In this document: positions 27,722 through 37,960 of the stretch, one piece after another
Layout of the letters: every line of letters begins with the position of its first letter
Position numbering within the stretch: the stretch's first letter is position 1
Origin: Bryoerythrophyllum caledonicum
Taxonomy: Eukaryota; Streptophyta; Bryopsida; Pottiales; Pottiaceae
NCBI GenBank assembly: GCA_963971425.1
Contig: OZ020515.1
Location: forward strand, 33,801,856-33,865,855
Reading direction: 5' to 3'
Length of the DNA stretch: 64,000 bases
Notes under the pieces: generated by a model
What the model was told of the DNA's origin: nothing
The model's database searches: none
What the model saw: only the letters and a program-made list of their open reading frames with translations
Position numbers and translations under genes: made by a program

Positions 27722-28621
27722 TTGGTGAGGTCAGTGCGTGCAGGGTTTCCGGCCACCATTGCGAGACGCAAGTTCACGGAGAGGTGGGCCCGGATAGTGG
27801 GGAAGAAAGGCAAGGCCCCATCAGGTGGAACCTTGCTGCTGCAGAAGGTGACGCCGGAGTTTCCAAAATCGGACAAGACCTACAGGGTTTTGGAGAGCTT
27901 CCTCAAGATAATGGGGTGCGCAAGCCTCCTAGGGGTACCCTGGGCTTTCCAGAGCAAAGCCATGGTGGCGGAGCTCCTGGGAAAGCCACCAAGCTAGTAC
28001 GAGAAGCGCGTTCAGGCGCATTTGGAGGTCTGGACTACGTCACTTTGGAGCGACACTTATGGACTCCGGGCAGGGACGATCAAGGTGGCGGAGCGCGACG
28101 ACAACATCTTGAAGGGCGAGTTCTACTCGAAGGCAAATCCTAAAGACGAGTACGTACTCAGCGACCTCACCGATCCGGATGCGAGGTTAGTAATGACATT
28201 CTTTAACCCTATCTTCCACCCCAAGAAACTTAAATGGATAGTGGCAAAGCTAGCTAGTTTAATTCTGGAGTCGATGAAAGGGAAGCTGTCCGTTTATTGG
28301 GGAGCGATCATGGACGAGCAGATAGACCGCATGGTCAAGAACCTGCCTAAAGCCTAAAAAATCCCAACAACCCTCTCCACCTACGTAGCCCACATGTATG
28401 CGAAGCAGAAAATGCTGAGTCCGGAGGAGCAGGACGAGTATGACAACCTGCTCAGCACCCAGTCATACGGAGGGATGGAGACGGAGGAGGAGCAGGAAGT
28501 TTCGAAGGACTTTGAAACGGAGAAGTCTTCGTCTCCTCTCATCCTCAGGAGATCCCGGAAGCGGAGTCGTTCGGTCAGAAGACTCCGGAAGCCGCGGTAC
28601 CTTGCCGGCCTCTATCAGTAG
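27722..28621 (+). pseudogene. Gag-like protein, copy 2, N-terminal half
   Basis: One frame gives FTERWARIVGKKGKAPSGG and KSDKTYRVLESFLKIMGC (27722-27997). A stop at 27,994 is followed by continuation in a second frame (28022-28357) with KGEFYSKANPKDEYVLSDL and NPIFHPKKLKWIVAKLA, the landmarks shared with copies 1 and 3. The segment ends YWGAIMDEQIDRMVKNLPKA. A further frame (28394-28621) is Glu/Ser-rich and runs toward the hAT insertion site. No catalytic motif is visible. The function is unknown, and a structural gag-like role is inferred from the layout alone. Confidence 0.55.
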
Positions 28622-28839
28622 TGGAAACTCAGAGCCCGACCGAGGCACCACCACCTGAAGGAGCTGAAGACGAACGATTCACAACCGGATCAGAACCCGC
28701 AGGGTTATCAATCCGACGTCCTTTGGGGGTCTGAGAGCGTCCTAGGGCGTCCTAGGACGAGGACGTCCTGACGTCACGTCGGACGCAGCGTCCGGGGGGG
28801 GTAAAATGCATTTACCGAAGGCCGTAGTAAGTTTTCTGG

Positions 28840-29300
28840 ACCGTCAGATTCGACGAAGTGCGACGCGGCGAGATCTCAGCCGTCGAAATGCGTCGAGTCG
28901 TCCGACCGGACCCGGCCGTCGGAGAGATCGGACAGCACCTCGGCCGTCCGCGTGATCGGACGGCCGATGAACAGATCGTACGGCCCCGATTTGATCGCGG
29001 GGGCGCACGACGGCCGTCCGATTAGGCCGACGGCTTTAGGGCCGACCGATCGGGCGGATGGCCGAAAGGGCGGACGGCCGTCCGATCCGCGGATGGCCGT
29101 GCGATCGGGCGGCCGACCGATCGGGCGGACGGCCGAAAGGGCGGATGGCCGAAAGGGCGGACGGCAGTCCGATCCGCGGACGGCCGCCCAATCGGACGGC
29201 CGTGCGACCGGTCCATCGGCCGTCCGATTGGAGGACTGCCGGCTGGCCGTCCGATCGGATGGCCGTGGTGGCGGTCGGCCTCATGGCCGTCCGCCACCCT
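28840..29300. repeat. Left subterminal repeats, CGGACGGCCG palindromes
   Basis: More than a dozen copies of the self-complementary motif CGGCCGTCCG / CGGACGGCCG, in both orientations, fill this very GC-rich block just inside the left end of the hAT-like element. The same motif clusters just inside the right end (37,556-37,720). Subterminal arrays of a short motif are where hAT transposases bind. Because the block is GC-rich and palindromic, long frames are open on both strands and I do not count them as genes. Confidence 0.85.
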
Positions 29301-29307
29301 ATAAAAG
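29299..29307 (+). promoter_or_regulatory. TATA box upstream of the kinase-like gene
   Basis: CTATAAAAGG lies at the inner border of the GC-rich subterminal block, followed within 25 bp by the pyrimidine-rich CCTCTCTCTCTCAC, a likely transcription start. It is about 490 bp upstream of the ATG at 29789. The promoter is thus built into the transposon end. Confidence 0.6.
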
Positions 29308-29469
29308 GCCGTCCGCCAACCTCTCTCTCTCACTTTTTCCTTCCCCTCTCGAAAATTGAAATATATTTTTGAGTGGATGCGGAGTGGCTTTGGCTGGCAT
29401 TTTTCCATCCATTGGCTCCTCATCTTTGGGAGGGAGAAAGTGATTCACATTTGGAGGGGAGTTTTTGCG

Positions 29470-29765
29470 GTTTTTTTAAAGTTTTTTTAAAAACTTGTTC
29501 GTAAAATGCTTTTTTCATAGTTTTTTTATAGAACTTGTTCCAAACTAGTTTTTCTCTTCAAGTTTTTCTTAAAACTTGCTCTTAGAAGATTTTTCTCATA
29601 GGTTTTTTTTTTAATTTGTTCCAAACTAGTTTTTTTCTTGAACTTTTTTTTAAAACTTGTTGTGAGAAGTTTTTTCTCTTAGTTTTTTTTAGAACTTCTT
29701 CCCATCTAGTTTTTTTCTTGAAGTTTTTTTAAAAACTTCTTCAAAAAAGTTTTTTATTGAAACTT
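29470..29765 (+). repeat. T-rich tandem repeat in the kinase leader
   Basis: Roughly five imperfect copies of a 55-60-bp unit alternate AACTTGTTC..ACTAG with runs of T (AGTTTTTTTC). The array fills the presumed 5' untranslated region between the TATA box and the ATG at 29789. Confidence 0.75.
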
Positions 29766-29788
29766 CGAACGGCGGCGGGGTCAAGAAG

Positions 29789-31273
29789 ATGCCGAAGGAC
29801 AAGAAGAAGCAGAAGGTTGCGGACTTCGGAGTGAAGCTTCATCCAATCCACGACGTTCCATCTGAGGCTTGCAAGAATTTCCTCATAGAACTGACCGTCA
29901 GATTCTATGAGGAAAATTCTATTCGATCATTGGAGAGCAAGTACGTCAGATATAGAGATGAAGGCCCCGAGAAGTTCCGGACGGACATGCGGCAGCACAT
30001 GATGGACGCGCTTCAAGCCCCGATGTGGAATACGGAGACCCAAAAGCGCGGGTTTTTGAAGTTCTTGGATGCCAGAGTGCACGATTCACTCTGGAATGCC
30101 AAGAACTTGTTGACCAAGTTTGGGAGGTTCAATCGCGCGGCGGATGAAGTTTTCAACGACGTGCTGTTGAAGGCGGATTTGTTTGTGGCCCAGATGAAGC
30201 CATTCGCCAAGAATCGAAACCGGCGTGGCTCCGTGGGATGGTGGAATTCGATAGAGGGGCACCAAGAAGACCTGTTGCGTAAAGCCCATCTCATTGCCAT
30301 TCCGCCAACAGCCGCGGTTATACGAATGGACAATGCGAACAGGAGAGGTGGATACGCCACCATTCGCAAAGTCCGCATTGAGGGCGCTCCGGGCATTGAA
30401 CCATTCTAGGAATTTGCCGCCAAGTTGTCCAACCAATCGGAGACACGGCCGGATTTGGCAAAAGTTGAGCATCAGAATGAGTCGATGGCGGTGAGGATTC
30501 CACATCCGGGTGTCATCCGTTTCGTGGCCATTCATCCGGACAAGTACGAAGGCTATGCGTATTGGTGGAATGGCGGGACAGTTCGAGAGATGTTGAACCG
30601 GGATATCGAGTTTGGTGACGATGTCATCACACATTTGAACTATGGGAGATTGCCCAATGATGAGATTATTCGAGTTCAACAGTTGGTTTGTTTTCGCAAA
30701 AAACGGACCGAGCTTGCGTGGGCGTTGTTGCGCATCATGAACGAGGTCCACAAGAGCAACAATCTCCACAATGACTTGTCTCCGGACAATATCCTCCTCC
30801 ACTTCCCTCCACATGAATCGCGAGTGTATATTGGAGTATGCGATTGGGGCATGACCACGAAGGTTAACGAACCAATGCAGTCTCTTTATACGTTCACAAA
30901 GCGTGAAGACATGGCCGAGACTCTGCGAAGGCGATGGTGGGTCGATCCGCGGGTTGCGTACTTGCACAAACCAGATGCGGATGTGCAAATGATTCCGAAG
31001 TTATCAATGGCTTCGGAGGAGTTCGCTACGGCCCGAATAGCGCAACGAATCAACGGGCGGACAATGTCCATAGACTACGAGAATCTGCAACGGGAATCTC
31101 GGAGTTCCGTAGTATTCTCAAATCAAGAATTTGCGGATACATTTCATATGTACATGGAGAGAGTCTGCAACGAAAACCGAGAAAGCGCTGGAGGATTGTT
31201 TCATATCATTACACGCTTCAGCGACACATACAACTGGCCCATGCCTCATGAGCATTATCGGTCAACGTATTAG
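29789..31273 (+). pseudogene. Protein-kinase-like protein carried by the hAT-like element, one in-frame TAG
   Basis: The frame from ATG 29789 runs 206 codons to a single TAG at 30407-30409, then continues in the same frame to TAG at 31271-31273 (495 codons in all). Kinase landmarks are in order: a Gly-containing loop with a following Lys (RRGGYATIRKVRI, residues 185-197); HPGVIRF and YEGYAYWWNGGTVREML, resembling the beta4-beta5/hinge region; the catalytic loop HNDLSPDNI (His327, Asn328, Asp329); and DWG (352-354) in place of DFG. HND replaces the usual HRD, but the catalytic Asp, the Mg-binding Asn and the DWG Asp are present. The first ~160 residues are an unassigned helical domain. The TAG sits just after the Gly-loop/beta3 region, so truncation would remove the catalytic core. 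It may be a recent mutation, a read-through site or a base error. Confidence 0.75.
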
Positions 31274-33197
31274 TAATACTTAGGTTTTACTTTATTCCTT
31301 TCGGCATTATTAGACTATACTAGATAGCATGCACATTTTGAAGTGACTATAGCAATAGTCTTAGATTAATATGTATTACATGCCTTTATAATTTGGGCAC
31401 AAGAAGTAAAAAAACCTTATTTCATATAGCCGTGCAAAGAGCGACATTTTTTGAATTTTATATGGTTTAGGTTGTGGCATAGTTCCGATTTTTTAACTTA
31501 TCAATGTGTTCTATTTCAAAATTCTTGTATTTCAGAATTTCTGTTAAAATTACCTCAAAATATCCTAATCCAACCTTATGATGAGATTTCCCTACACACC
31601 AATTTTTAGAGGTAGAAAAGAACTGTAGCATATTCAAATCAAGTGCGCGAATACTGGAGTTTAAAAATTGCCATTCCATGTTTTATTTTTTAGTAAACTG
31701 AATAAGATTTCAAATGATAATCCAAACCCAGGTTTAGGAAGGTTTTCATGTGTTCACTACATGTTGTTGAAAAAGCAAAATGTGTAAAATATGATGATCT
31801 CTAGGTTTTATGTAGAGAAGACGTATATCAAATTTTATGAGTTTGGGTTCGAACTTTTCGGATAGATCATAGTGCCCATGGCACAAAATCATACATAACC
31901 TCAACCATTTTATGTTTCTTGAATACAATTTAGCATTTATAGGAATTACCCCCATTTGAAACGCCTCCTCATGCCCGACTCCCTACTCATACAACATGTC
32001 TCCTATATCCCCAAAAATATCGTGGTAGTTATGATCCGGAAACATTTCAAAGTTGTTGGATTCTAGTGCAATGACCATAGAAGGAAACCAAAAGTTTGAT
32101 TTCTAGTTGTGACCGTTGGAACTCAATTAAGACTTATTAAAAAATATGTTTACAAAATTTCAGAAACTTTGACCGCACATATTGAAAGATTATAGTGTGT
32201 GAAGTGAAGCAAATGGTTTAGGGTCTTCACTGCGTTTAGTGGATCCGCAGACTTTGACTTTACCTGGCGTCAAATTTTGAACTAGGCAAGGTCTAAATCC
32301 ACTACCTTAAACATGATGGTAGTTCCTTGGACAACAATTTCTTGAGGTAGAGGACAGGTGTAGCGTATTCAAAACAACCATGGAAGTAGTGGAGGTTCAA
32401 ACTTTGCCAATTCAAACTTCTTTTTCTTGTGAACTTCATGTGTTTTGAATTACTAATCCGAATGGTCAATAAGAAGGTTTACACCACATATTAATGTAGA
32501 GAAAATAAAATGTAAGAAATACAAAGATATGTAGGTTTTATGTGAAAATTCATAAGATCTTTTGGTACCTCGCCCGACAATGAGTGACAATGTGTGAAAA
32601 TGTTTCACTTGGGTACGTATGCTATTTTTAAGAATTTCAATAAAGAGAAGACTTGTTTTTTCAAGGGAACGGTGAAATACATCGTTTCTCATAAGGTTTT
32701 ACATGACATTGTCATGTACATTCTTCTAAATATTTACACCTGAATTAGATGCATAGAAAAGTTAAAAGTTTGATTCAAACTTTGCATGTTTAGGGTTCAT
32801 GCACGCTTTGACGACGTCCCCTTCCATCCAATTGTATTCTTTCCGTGTCCGTCATCATATTATTTTTTCAAATGAGATTTCAAACGAGACACCTTACATG
32901 TCTTGTAAATGAATATCGCCATATATAACAAATTTGAAAACACAACCATCACTAACACACAAAAAACATGCATGAGATCGAATGTGATGAACATATTCTC
33001 TAGCCATAATCTACATCCAAAGTTTAGTCCCTACAATGTTATTTTTAAGTACACTCCAAAATGTCAAATTTTCAAAACTTTTGTAACAATTTTTTTGCTT
33101 ACATATCAGATGAAAACGCACCTAAAAAGCCCAAATCTGAAGTCGGAATTGAAAAAAAAAAAAAATTTGGAAGTTATTAAGTCGCTGTTATGTTAAT
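31274..33197. other. AT-rich interior of the hAT-like element, no gene seen
   Basis: About 1.9 kb downstream of the kinase-like gene. Frames are short and without motifs on either strand. Several segments (for example around 32,150-32,700) read like degenerate dispersed repeats similar in style to the 1-4 kb region (CAAATTTTGAA..), but I cannot define a unit. Confidence 0.5.
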
Positions 33198-33379
33198 TCT
33201 GCCAAAAAAACAGTTTCATCCACTATGGATGAAATTCTATGTGGCGGAAGAAAAATCCCGCAGCGGATGGAAATTTCCGCAGCGGATGAAAAACAGCGCA
33301 ACGAATTAAAAACAAGCAGCGGATGGAAAAAAACTGCGGATGAAAAATCACCAGGCAGAGGAAAATCAGAGTCCGGTTT

Positions 33380-33460
33380 AAATGTTTGCAGTGGATGAAA
33401 ACATTTGCAGCGGATGAAAACATTCGCAGTGGATGAAAGCATTCGCAGCGGATGAAAAGT
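33380..33460. repeat. Tandem repeat, GCAGCGGATGAAAACATTC units
   Basis: Four near-identical ~19-20-base units (TTTGCAGTGGATGAAAACA and variants with GCAGCGGATG) follow one another, with further dispersed copies upstream from 33,220. It forms the left subterminal part of the possible nested element. Confidence 0.85.
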
Positions 33461-33510
33461 AGACTGCAGCTGAAATTTTGAAAACCTCATTATAATATTA
33501 AACTACATTA

Positions 33511-33617
33511 CAGTGGTTGGACTAATGCGTTTCGAAGCAAGCGCCAACCGCTAATTTGCATCTATAGAAGTTTGGTAGTGGTTCGCGCTTGTTTTGCAAC
33601 GCATTATAACAACCACT
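33511..33617. mobile_element. 107-bp MITE with TTA target duplication
   Basis: The element starts CAGTGGTTGGACTAATGCG and ends CGCATTATAACAACCACT, forming a long imperfect inverted repeat over most of its length. TTA flanks it on both sides (33508-33510, 33618-33620), as for PIF/Harbinger-derived MITEs. It lies inside the nested repeat within the hAT-like element. Confidence 0.75.
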
Positions 33618-34809
33618 TTAATGAATTCTCTATATTATTTAATATTAAGAAAAACATTCATTTCAAAATTACTTTTTATAAACAGAAAGAGTAGAGAAGG
33701 AGCGGGTTACAAACGTTAACCCTTAAACGACATTTCATGGCCTGGGCGGGCAGCCCGAAATTGGATCACGGCATCTTCTGTACTTGGACATCAATGAATA
33801 GTGCACTTTTTGAACTTGGGCATCATGAATAAACCAATCAATGATGAGCTTGCACCCTCCTAAAGGTTATCAACCTACCTACCACAATCCTTTCAAAGCA
33901 CAAATCACTCATACAAATTGTGATTTGAATTGTAAAATTTCACTTCGTGAATGCATCAAAAGAAGGTGATTAGAATGATATCAAATATGTGAAAAGTTGA
34001 GTACATGAAGAGCTACAGAGAAGATTCTGTAGAAACCAAGCCCCTCGGGTTGGCTCTGACGTTTAAGGGTTAAGTGTTTCTTAATAGTGTTCGTGATGAT
34101 TCTTAACACTTTGCCATAGTCATTCGCGGACGATTTTCATTAAAGTGCGCATGTGTGCACATACTTGTGCGCCTGGCCCACGTAGCTTCTGAAGACTGTT
34201 TTTCGTCCAGAGATTGTTTTCTCAACCAAGGACTACTTTTCCATCCTCTGACTATTTTCATCCGCAGTGGCGGAAATTGTAATTTGGCCACATTATATTA
34301 ATAGTGGATATCGGCTCTCTAAGTAGGGTTATATTTAGAAGAAAAAAAAAATTGTGTAGGAGGTTTTCCAAAAACCACATTCTTCTGTGTGTTTATAAAG
34401 CATTTTAAGGAAGTTCAATGCCTAACTCCGTAGGTAGATTGCTACGACATATTTACTCGGACATCTAGAATCATAACAATGTAAAGCAATGAAGTATATG
34501 CAATCATTAATACAAACATGCATACATTAAATTGTAGAGGCATTCAAATATGAATAGCAAAAATGCTTATAGGAAGATTTTGTTGTATTCATTGATATTG
34601 TATAATGTATTTGGTATACCATTTCGTGTACTCTATAGAGTAATTTCCACACACTAAAATATCCTTAGAGCATAACTTATGCCCATACACAAAACATGAC
34701 AAATCATCACAACAGAGTACAACAACTAACCCGCACCCATATTCACTGACTGTATCAATGCACTTTATCTACTAAACATCCAAATAACAAACCCTATCCT
34801 CTACAATAG

Positions 34810-35128
34810 CCATCTCGACCAAACCATTTTAATGTCGTTGATCCACATGTTACAAAACTAAACACATATAACAATCCTTCACAAAGTTCTGCTCAAGCAA
34901 ATATCGATGGAAACGAACTTGCATCTATAGAACTTGGGAAAGAGGTCCTCAAAAAAACGCATGAAATTGCCAAAGACTTGTACGAACATCCACATGCTAC
35001 CCCATACCACTTCCAAAAAGAATATTGGCCTCCTAAAGAGGATACCCCCATTAAGGTTCCGGTTTTATTCTTGAACAAATATCTCAAGACACAAGACCTC
35101 TATAACAACCTTGACGCAATCAAATAAA
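34810..35128 (+). pseudogene. Coding-like frame without a start codon, unknown
   Basis: A frame open for 105 codons encodes protein-like sequence, with KEVLKKTHEIAKDLYEHPHA followed by YHFQKEYWPPKEDTPIKVP, ending TAA. There is no ATG. The sequence just upstream (TCTCTACAATAG) could be a splice acceptor, so this may be an exon or exon remnant of a gene in the hAT-like element. I do not recognise the family. Confidence 0.3.
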
Positions 35129-35850
35129 ACTTCCCTAATATAGAATAATGGGTTTGCAACAACAAAATAGACTATGAACTCTCTACGAATTCTTCGAAAA
35201 ATTCCATCATCCCAAACTCACAAATAACATGCGTCATCAATTTCCGTAATAGTCGATATTTGGGAAACGCCCGAAAACAACTCTTATTTGGAATAGAAAA
35301 ATTCCCATATGTAACATGCCCCATATGCACTTTCTCAAACGCCGATAAATCACTCCATGTTCTACCAAAAATGCCAAAACCATCACATACACTCCTTAAT
35401 TGTCACAAGACATAACAAAGCAGTACGAGAAATTCGAAAACTAATTACCTCCCATAACAAATCACGATGATTTATCCTCATGAATGCCGGCACCTTTAAT
35501 AACAAGTTACAACCCACAAGGAAATACGGTCCCCCCTTCGCTACTCCCGAGTCCCATATACATGCGCAACATAGCGCTGTCTTTGTAACGCTAGACTCAA
35601 AGCCGACATACTTTGCATTCGGGGCCTACCATACAATGACCCACCATCGACCACATTAACCAAGAGTATACCGTTCAATTTATCGAATTCACATATTGTA
35701 ATGATAGATTCTCCCCAGAAACAATTGAAAACAAAATAAATGAATACCAACCCAGCAACCCCTTATTAATGACATCGTTGCCCTCGGATGGAAAATGGAC
35801 CCGCTTATTGTAATCACTGCCGATGCTCGTGCCACCACCTTTATCCCATC

Positions 35851-35858
35851 TATAAATA
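35851..35858 (+). promoter_or_regulatory. Candidate TATA box
   Basis: CTATAAATATCC lies 87 bp upstream of an ATG at 35938 that opens a 54-codon frame. Spacing is right for a short leader. The support is only this motif and its spacing. Confidence 0.35.
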
Positions 35859-35937
35859 TCCTTTTGAGATACCTTTAAAATCTCCATCGCAACAATTTCA
35901 CACACTTTCAATATTATTAACACTGTTGCCATTCAAC

Positions 35938-36099
35938 ATGCCATGTCCATTCTACTACACCAATGGAAAATGGAAAAGAAACCAAGCCCTCCTTGACAGG
36001 GTGTCTGGTGGGCATGGTCTTACTGATGGAACGAACAGATTCTTTATTCACGCCAGCCCCTTTGCGGAGCGGCGTTTCTCTTCTTGCTTTAACTTCTAG
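35938..36099 (+). CDS. Small open frame or first exon, unknown
   Basis: From ATG 35938 the frame gives 53 residues, starting MPCPFYYTNGKWKRNQALLD and rich in aromatic and basic residues, to a TAG at 36097. A TATA-like box lies 87 bp upstream. Internal GT sites (for example AGG|GTGTCT at about 36,000) could be a donor if this is a first exon. It may be part of the hAT-like element's own gene set. No family recognised. Confidence 0.3.
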   Translation: MPCPFYYTNGKWKRNQALLDRVSGGHGLTDGTNRFFIHASPFAERRFSSCFNF

Positions 36100-36456
36100 G
36101 TCAGAAATAGTCAAGGAACTTTAGAGGTACAGGTTGAAAAAAAAATTTATTTAACAAGTAATGATATGAAATACTCTTTAACTTTTATCAGGTGAATGAA
36201 AAGTTGGAATGTATAAAAATTTCTCATTCCACACATCCACTTATACTAAAAAATTATCAATAAAACTCATTTGGAAACATGTAGCATGCATTGTACATTC
36301 ATCATCCACATTGACATGGCCGCAACGTAGAAATATTTAATAAACATTGATTAGAAGATCTTAAAAAATGACCTTCTAAATGTACAAAATTGTCAACATT
36401 GTTCTCACATGAAGACATTATCCACATGGATTACATTACACAAAGACCATGTATGA

Positions 36457-37335
36457 TTAATCGGAATCTGAGTCAGTATCACGCCTTTCACTTGGCCCAG
36501 CGCCACTTGAGTACGGCCCGCTTGAATAAACATCATACAAGTTATTGTATTGCCTGTTCATGTAGCGAGATTCATCTTCGAGCCTGCGGATGTACTCGTT
36601 CTGGCTTTGTATTGTGGCTTCATGCATTTGTCTTTCAAACTCGGCATCATCGTTCTGACGAGGTGGAAACGTTGATGGAGATGTGTTGTCTCTTCCATCT
36701 AATCTCCGGCCATATCCATCGTAAGGATGGCCATAAACGTCGTAATAGACGTGTCCAGGGTTTGGAGTGTCGTGTTCTTCCTCTTTTCTGGGGGAATTAC
36801 GACCAGACTCGTACGTATCCCTTGGATGCGTTCGCGTATAGCGAAGAGGGGTGTTGGTCCCTGTACCACATTGGCCGCCATCCAAAGAACGGCCATATCC
36901 ATGGTAAGAACCGCCATATGGGTCGTAATAGACGGGTGCAGAGTGTGGGGTGGTATGTTCTTCCTCTTCTCCGAGGGAATTACGACGAGACTCGTACGTA
37001 TGCCTTGGATGCGTTGGCGTATAGCTCTGAGGGGTGTTGGTCCCTGTACCACATTGGCTGCCATCGTAGTAATGGCTGCCACTCCCCCCACCAAATGTTA
37101 CAGGCGTGGAACCCATATCATTGCCACGGTTGTAGTCGTTGTAGTTATGTCCCCCGTACTCTTCTGGAGGTGTCTGCTGTTGTTGGTGGGCATCGGGATC
37201 GTCCCCGGATCTTCGGTTTGACCAACGTGGCCAACAATCACTCGGTTGATTCCAGGTGGTTGGTATAAAATGGGCAGTTCGATCCATCAGGCTGACATTG
37301 CGGCCCGCCACGGTGCGCCAGTCCACATCCTTGTG
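36457..37335 (-). CDS. Unknown protein of the hAT-like element, C-terminal part, cut by an assembly gap
   Basis: The minus-strand frame is open from the N gap (37,335) to a stop at 36,457 (293 residues). After WRTVAGRNVSLMDRTAHF and a WNQPSDCWPRWSNRRS segment it becomes low complexity: Gln-rich, Gly/Asn/Tyr-rich, then two tandem 61-residue repeats each starting QCGTGTNTP and ending LDG. These are followed by a helical stretch (QMHEATIQSQNEYIRRLEDE) and an acidic end (RRDTDSDSD). It could be the C-terminal region of the element's transposase, whose conserved core would lie in or beyond the gap, but no hAT dimerisation motif is visible. The open frame despite the repeats suggests it was recently under selection. 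Confidence 0.5.
   Translation of the reverse strand, partial: HKDVDWRTVAGRNVSLMDRTAHFIPTTWNQPSDCWPRWSNRRSGDDPDAHQQQQTPPEEYGGHNYNDYNRGNDMGSTPVTFGGGSGSHYYDGSQCGTGTNTPQSYTPTHPRHTYESRRNSLGEEEEHTTPHSAPVYYDPYGGSYHGYGRSLDGGQCGTGTNTPLRYTRTHPRDTYESGRNSPRKEEEHDTPNPGHVYYDVYGHPYDGYGRRLDGRDNTSPSTFPPRQNDDAEFERQMHEATIQSQNEYIRRLEDESRYMNRQYNNLYDVYSSGPYSSGAGPSERRDTDSDSD
36690..37060. repeat. 183-bp tandem duplication within the minus-strand gene
   Basis: Two consecutive 183-bp units (marked by GGTGTTGGTCCCTGTACCAC near 36,849 and again near 37,032) encode the two 61-residue repeats. The length is a multiple of three and keeps the frame. Confidence 0.85.
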
Positions 37336-37535
37336 NNNNNNNNNNNNNNNNNNNNNNNNNNNNNNNNNNNNNNNNNNNNNNNNNNNNNNNNNNNNNNNNN
37401 NNNNNNNNNNNNNNNNNNNNNNNNNNNNNNNNNNNNNNNNNNNNNNNNNNNNNNNNNNNNNNNNNNNNNNNNNNNNNNNNNNNNNNNNNNNNNNNNNNNN
37501 NNNNNNNNNNNNNNNNNNNNNNNNNNNNNNNNNNN
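37336..37535. other. Assembly gap (200 N)
   Basis: Exactly 200 ambiguous bases, so probably a gap of unknown true size. It lies between the minus-strand gene and the right subterminal repeats, where a GC-rich palindromic array may have blocked assembly. Confidence 0.98.
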
Positions 37536-37555
37536 AATCTAATAAGGGACGAGGG

Positions 37556-37720
37556 AGCTGTAGTGAGAAGGCCGTCCGCCGGGCGGTCGGCCACGGCGGT
37601 CGGCCATGGCGGACGGCCACGCGGACGGCGGATGACGGACGCCGGTCGCCTGAAGCGGACGGCCGTGCCGTCCGCCCAAGCGGACGGAATGGACGGTCGA
37701 CCGGGACTGCGGACGGCTAT
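37556..37720. repeat. Right subterminal repeats of the hAT-like element
   Basis: Multiple GCGGACGGCC / GGCCGTCCGC motifs in both orientations mirror the block at 28,840-29,300. Between this block and the right end, GACGTCC motifs also mirror the left end (28,710-28,790). Confidence 0.85.
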
Positions 37721-37960
37721 TTACCCCCGGGTAAATTGACAAAACGGGTTATGTCACCGGACGTCCTGATAGGCCGGAGGACGTCCTCCGTCCTGACGTC
37801 CGGACGTCACGGACGTCGAGCGTCCTGACAACCCTGAGAACCGGGACTGTGGTAGGCCCCTAATATCATTGGCGACATTCCGGTGGACATTAATGAGCTC
37901 TACAGACATATCGTCTGGCGGACCAGGATCTAGGAAAGGGAAATTCGGGAACGGCACGCC

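Larger units (their letters stand above)
33198..34290. mobile_element. Possible nested element bounded by TTTCATCC-type inverted ends
   Basis: The left side reads TTCTGCCAAAAAAACAGTTT then CATCCACTATGGATGAAA. The right side ends GCGGAAATTGTAATTTGGCC, roughly its complement. Many (C/T)GGATGAAA copies lie near the left end and CATCC copies near the right end. A similar left end is present at 20,285. No clear target duplication could be fixed, so the limits are approximate. Confidence 0.4.
28700..37836. mobile_element. hAT-like DNA transposon (9.1 kb) carrying a protein-kinase-like gene
   Basis: The termini are CAGGGTTATCA on the left and, on the opposite strand, CAGGGTTGTCA on the right. Both are followed by sequence rich in GACGTCC. 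The flanking octamers AGAACCCG (28692-28699) and AGAACCGG (37837-37844) match at 7 of 8 positions. CA-G-type ends and an 8-bp duplication are the hAT signature (KDZ-type elements also make 8-bp duplications). Removal joins the two halves of the gag-like copy 2. The interior holds a kinase-like gene (+), a repeat-containing gene (-), a nested repeat (33,198-34,290) and a 200-N gap. I cannot recognise a hAT transposase, though part may be hidden by the gap or belong to the minus-strand gene. Confidence 0.75.

Noticed and set aside
28952-29423. Long frames on both strands in the GC-rich block (up to 135 aa)
   Set aside because: They arise because the CGGACGGCCG repeats are palindromic and free of stops in several frames. 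The predicted proteins are repeats of GRP/DGRP-type tripeptides mirrored on both strands.
36727-37221. Plus-strand 164-aa frame opposite the repeat-containing gene
   Set aside because: It is the antisense of the minus-strand coding repeats, and its composition (Val/Ile-rich, GGMFFLFSEG repeats) mirrors them.
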